A stretch of DNA of 14,673 nt from Methanobacteriota archaeon (GTDB lineage Archaea; Thermoplasmatota; Poseidoniia; Poseidoniales; Thalassarchaeaceae). The DNA lies in assembly GCA_002731195.1 (NCBI GenBank), contig PCAI01000029.1:1-14673 (forward strand), given 5' to 3'. Of this stretch, positions 13,022 to 14,673 are shown piece by piece. The notes beneath the pieces are model-generated. The model worked only from the letters and a program-made list of their open reading frames with translations, made no database searches and was not told where the DNA came from. A program made the position numbers and the translations under genes. Every line of letters begins with the position of its first letter. Within the stretch, counting starts at the first letter, position 1.

Positions 13022-14673
13022 ATGGCAAGCAAGGCAAAAGTCGGAATATTGTCTATGTTATTCTTATTTTCTTTATTTACTGGTGTAGTACAAGCTAATG
13101 ATGCTGGCAGTGGAGGAGATGCCGGTGGGTCTTTCTCATCTGCTACCAATCTTGGCGCATACAGTTCAACATATTATGGGAATTTAAGCTCCACTAATGA
13201 TACCGTTGATTACTACTCAATAAATATGTCAAATGATACAGGCATATATGTTGAGGTAAATTTCGATACTACAAACAATGATTATGATCTCTATTTATAT
13301 TCTTCAAGTCAAACCACTATTGATTCAAGCTATTCATGGAGTAGTAATGAATCTGTATCCTCAAACGGAACTAATGTTGGCGGGACTACTATTTACTTGA
13401 AAGTTGAAGCCTTCTCGGGCTCGGGCAATTATACGATGATAATTTCCATATTCTCAGTATATACAGTTTCACAGAATGATGCCAATACAGGAGGAGATGC
13501 TTCTGATTCTCAATCCACTCCTACTAATTTAAGTCCATTTAACGCAACATATTACGGATATGTGGATAATAATATGGATGAATATGACTGGTATAGTTTT
13601 AATATTCCTAATAATTATTCAATTTCTGCTAGCTTAAGTTGGAATAATACTTCTACTCAAATAGATCTTGATTTACATCTTTTTGATTCTAATAGTACTT
13701 ATCTTGATTACTCTTATGATTTTAATCCTGAAAATGTTTCTAGCGGCAGTGCTTCAATAGGAGGGACTACAGTTACTCTACTAGTTAGGGCCTGGAGTGG
13801 GGCTGATAACTATACTTTGATGGTATATTTTGATAATATATCTGATTCTGAAGTTTTTAATCAAAATGATGCCAACTCGGGAGGGGATGTCAGTGGTGAT
13901 TTTTCATCTGCATATAATTTAACAGCAAATAATACATATTATGGATGGATCTCAGATTCTGGCGACGTCAATGATATTTATTCAGTTTATGTGCCTCCTC
14001 TATTCGCAATCGAGGCTACGATGTTTTGGAACAATTCCGCCGATGATTATGATCTAGGATTATTTGATGAAAATGAGAATCTAATAGATTCCAGTTTTTA
14101 TAGTAGTCCGGAATTTGTCGAAAGTGGAGGTACAAATGTTAGTGATTCAGTGGTATATGTGGTAATTCAAGCAGGAACAGGAGAGGGAAATTATTCTGTT
14201 AATATTACCTTAGTCAATCAAACATCCTTGCCAGTATTCAATCAAAATGATGCCTTTAGTGGAGGAGATGCAGGAGGGGCCTTTTCAAATGCAACTTCGG
14301 TAAACGCTAGTTCAGGAGTTTCCTATTGGCCTGGATATATTGATGATTCCACTGATGAATATGATTTTTATTCTGTTTTTATCCCTGCCGATCATGGTAT
14401 AACGGCTAGTTTAACATACTCTCAAGGATTTTTTGGCCTGTATCTTTATGATTCATCCAATAGTCAAATCAATTCCTCTTCTCCAAATCAACAACCTGCA
14501 GATGTATCTACAAATAATACCGGTTCTTATGTCGGGGACTCGAATATTTTTATTGAAATATGGGGTTATTATGGTACCGGAGAATATAATCTTACAATAT
14601 CCATATTCACTTTAGATTTGGATGGTGATGGATATTATGATGAAGTTGAAAATGATTGTGGGTCAGATTTTAC
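13022..14673 (+). CDS. Secreted tandem PPC-repeat protein (3' end outside window)
   Basis: 550 residues are visible and the frame stays open to the last base. The ATG at 13022 starts a clear signal peptide: a basic N-terminus MASKAKVG, a hydrophobic core, then cleavage after GVVQA near residue 25. Four consecutive modules follow, beginning at residues 26, 152, 282 and 409, each opening with NDA and then a GGD segment. Each has the pattern of bacterial pre-peptidase C-terminal (PPC) domains: a TYYG strand, a DxYDxYS strand, a DYDLYLY-type acidic strand, a GTTIYLKV-type strand and a GNYT closing strand. After the fourth module, DLDGDGYYDEVENDCGSD (532-549) begins a thrombospondin type 3-like Ca-binding segment that presumably continues beyond the window. 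Residues are mostly Ser, Asn, Asp, Tyr and Gly, with many N-x-S/T sequons. No catalytic domain is seen in the visible part. The role may be surface binding or substrate attachment; this is inferred. Confidence 0.88.
   Translation, partial: MASKAKVGILSMLFLFSLFTGVVQANDAGSGGDAGGSFSSATNLGAYSSTYYGNLSSTNDTVDYYSINMSNDTGIYVEVNFDTTNNDYDLYLYSSSQTTIDSSYSWSSNESVSSNGTNVGGTTIYLKVEAFSGSGNYTMIISIFSVYTVSQNDANTGGDASDSQSTPTNLSPFNATYYGYVDNNMDEYDWYSFNIPNNYSISASLSWNNTSTQIDLDLHLFDSNSTYLDYSYDFNPENVSSGSASIGGTTVTLLVRAWSGADNYTLMVYFDNISDSEVFNQNDANSGGDVSGDFSSAYNLTANNTYYGWISDSGDVNDIYSVYVPPLFAIEATMFWNNSADDYDLGLFDENENLIDSSFYSSPEFVESGGTNVSDSVVYVVIQAGTGEGNYSVNITLVNQTSLPVFNQNDAFSGGDAGGAFSNATSVNASSGVSYWPGYIDDSTDEYDFYSVFIPADHGITASLTYSQGFFGLYLYDSSNSQINSSSPNQQPADVSTNNTGSYVGDSNIFIEIWGYYGTGEYNLTISIFTLDLDGDGYYDEVENDCGSDF
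13097..14611 (+). repeat. Four tandem PPC-type protein repeats
   Basis: Units begin at bases 13097, 13475, 13865 and 14246, giving periods of 126, 130 and 127 codons. The clearest shared words are NDAGSGGDAGG, NDANTGGDASD, NDANSGGDVSG and NDAFSGGDAGG at the unit starts. The DNA has diverged much more than the protein words, so the duplication is old. The fourth unit has lost the acidic pair of the DYDLYLY strand (it reads GFFGLYLYDSS). Confidence 0.85.

Noticed and set aside
14433..14615. A 60-codon frame near the right edge suggesting a frameshift in the repeat protein
   Set aside because: The repeat protein frame stays open and keeps its motifs across this stretch, so the other frame is a shadow.
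1..14673. CRISPR array, insertion sequence, integrase or attachment site
   Set aside because: No short regularly spaced direct repeats, transposase-like protein or tRNA-end duplication was seen by eye on either strand.

Overview
The window looks like a piece of an AT-rich planktonic euryarchaeal genome, most likely Marine Group II (Candidatus Poseidoniales). Marine Group III or a related lineage cannot be excluded from this sequence alone. The archaeal assignment rests on four things: an archaeal-type RNase P RNA, an archaeal-style asparaginyl-tRNA synthetase, TATA-type promoter elements placed about 25-28 bases before tRNA 5' ends and before some start codons (suggesting leaderless mRNAs), and tRNAs without bacterial-type promoters. 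The narrower assignment is an inference from the combination of acyl-CoA oxidation genes with very large secreted peptidase and PPC-repeat proteins.

Layout. Positions 1-1515 (+) hold the C-terminal part of an RND/MMPL membrane exporter that runs off the left edge. The RNase P RNA gene (1536-1833, -) faces it tail to tail and diverges from rpiA (1951-2655, +). tRNA-Lys(CUU) (2701-2777, +) and asnS (2848-4176, +) follow. Next come a small three-to-four-helix membrane protein with a MerT-like Cys-Cys helix (4218-4619, +) and an acyl-CoA dehydrogenase (4662-5876, +). tRNA-Gln(UUG) lies on the minus strand (5881-5956). A 2000-codon membrane-anchored subtilisin-family exopeptidase (6045-12044, +) is followed by 3-hydroxyacyl-CoA dehydrogenase (12090-12938, +). 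A secreted tandem PPC-repeat protein (13022 onward, +) runs off the right edge. The only stretch above 300 bases without a protein gene is 1516-1950, and it holds rnpB and the divergent promoters. I see no CRISPR array, insertion sequence, integrase, phage gene or attachment site.

How the genes fit together. Housekeeping translation and RNA-processing functions (rnpB, two tRNAs, asnS) and central carbon metabolism (rpiA) are mixed with a heterotrophic, surface-active set. The giant peptidase is predicted to sit outside the membrane on a C-terminal anchor and to degrade external protein. The acyl-CoA dehydrogenase and 3-hydroxyacyl-CoA dehydrogenase supply two of the four beta-oxidation steps for fatty or branched-chain acyl-CoAs. 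The PPC-repeat protein shares a module type with the peptidase and is probably another surface or secreted binding protein. The genes mostly have their own promoters rather than forming one operon. I did not find a clear new multi-gene system. The most interesting material is the architecture of the two secreted proteins, the MerT-like small protein, and the arrangement around rnpB.
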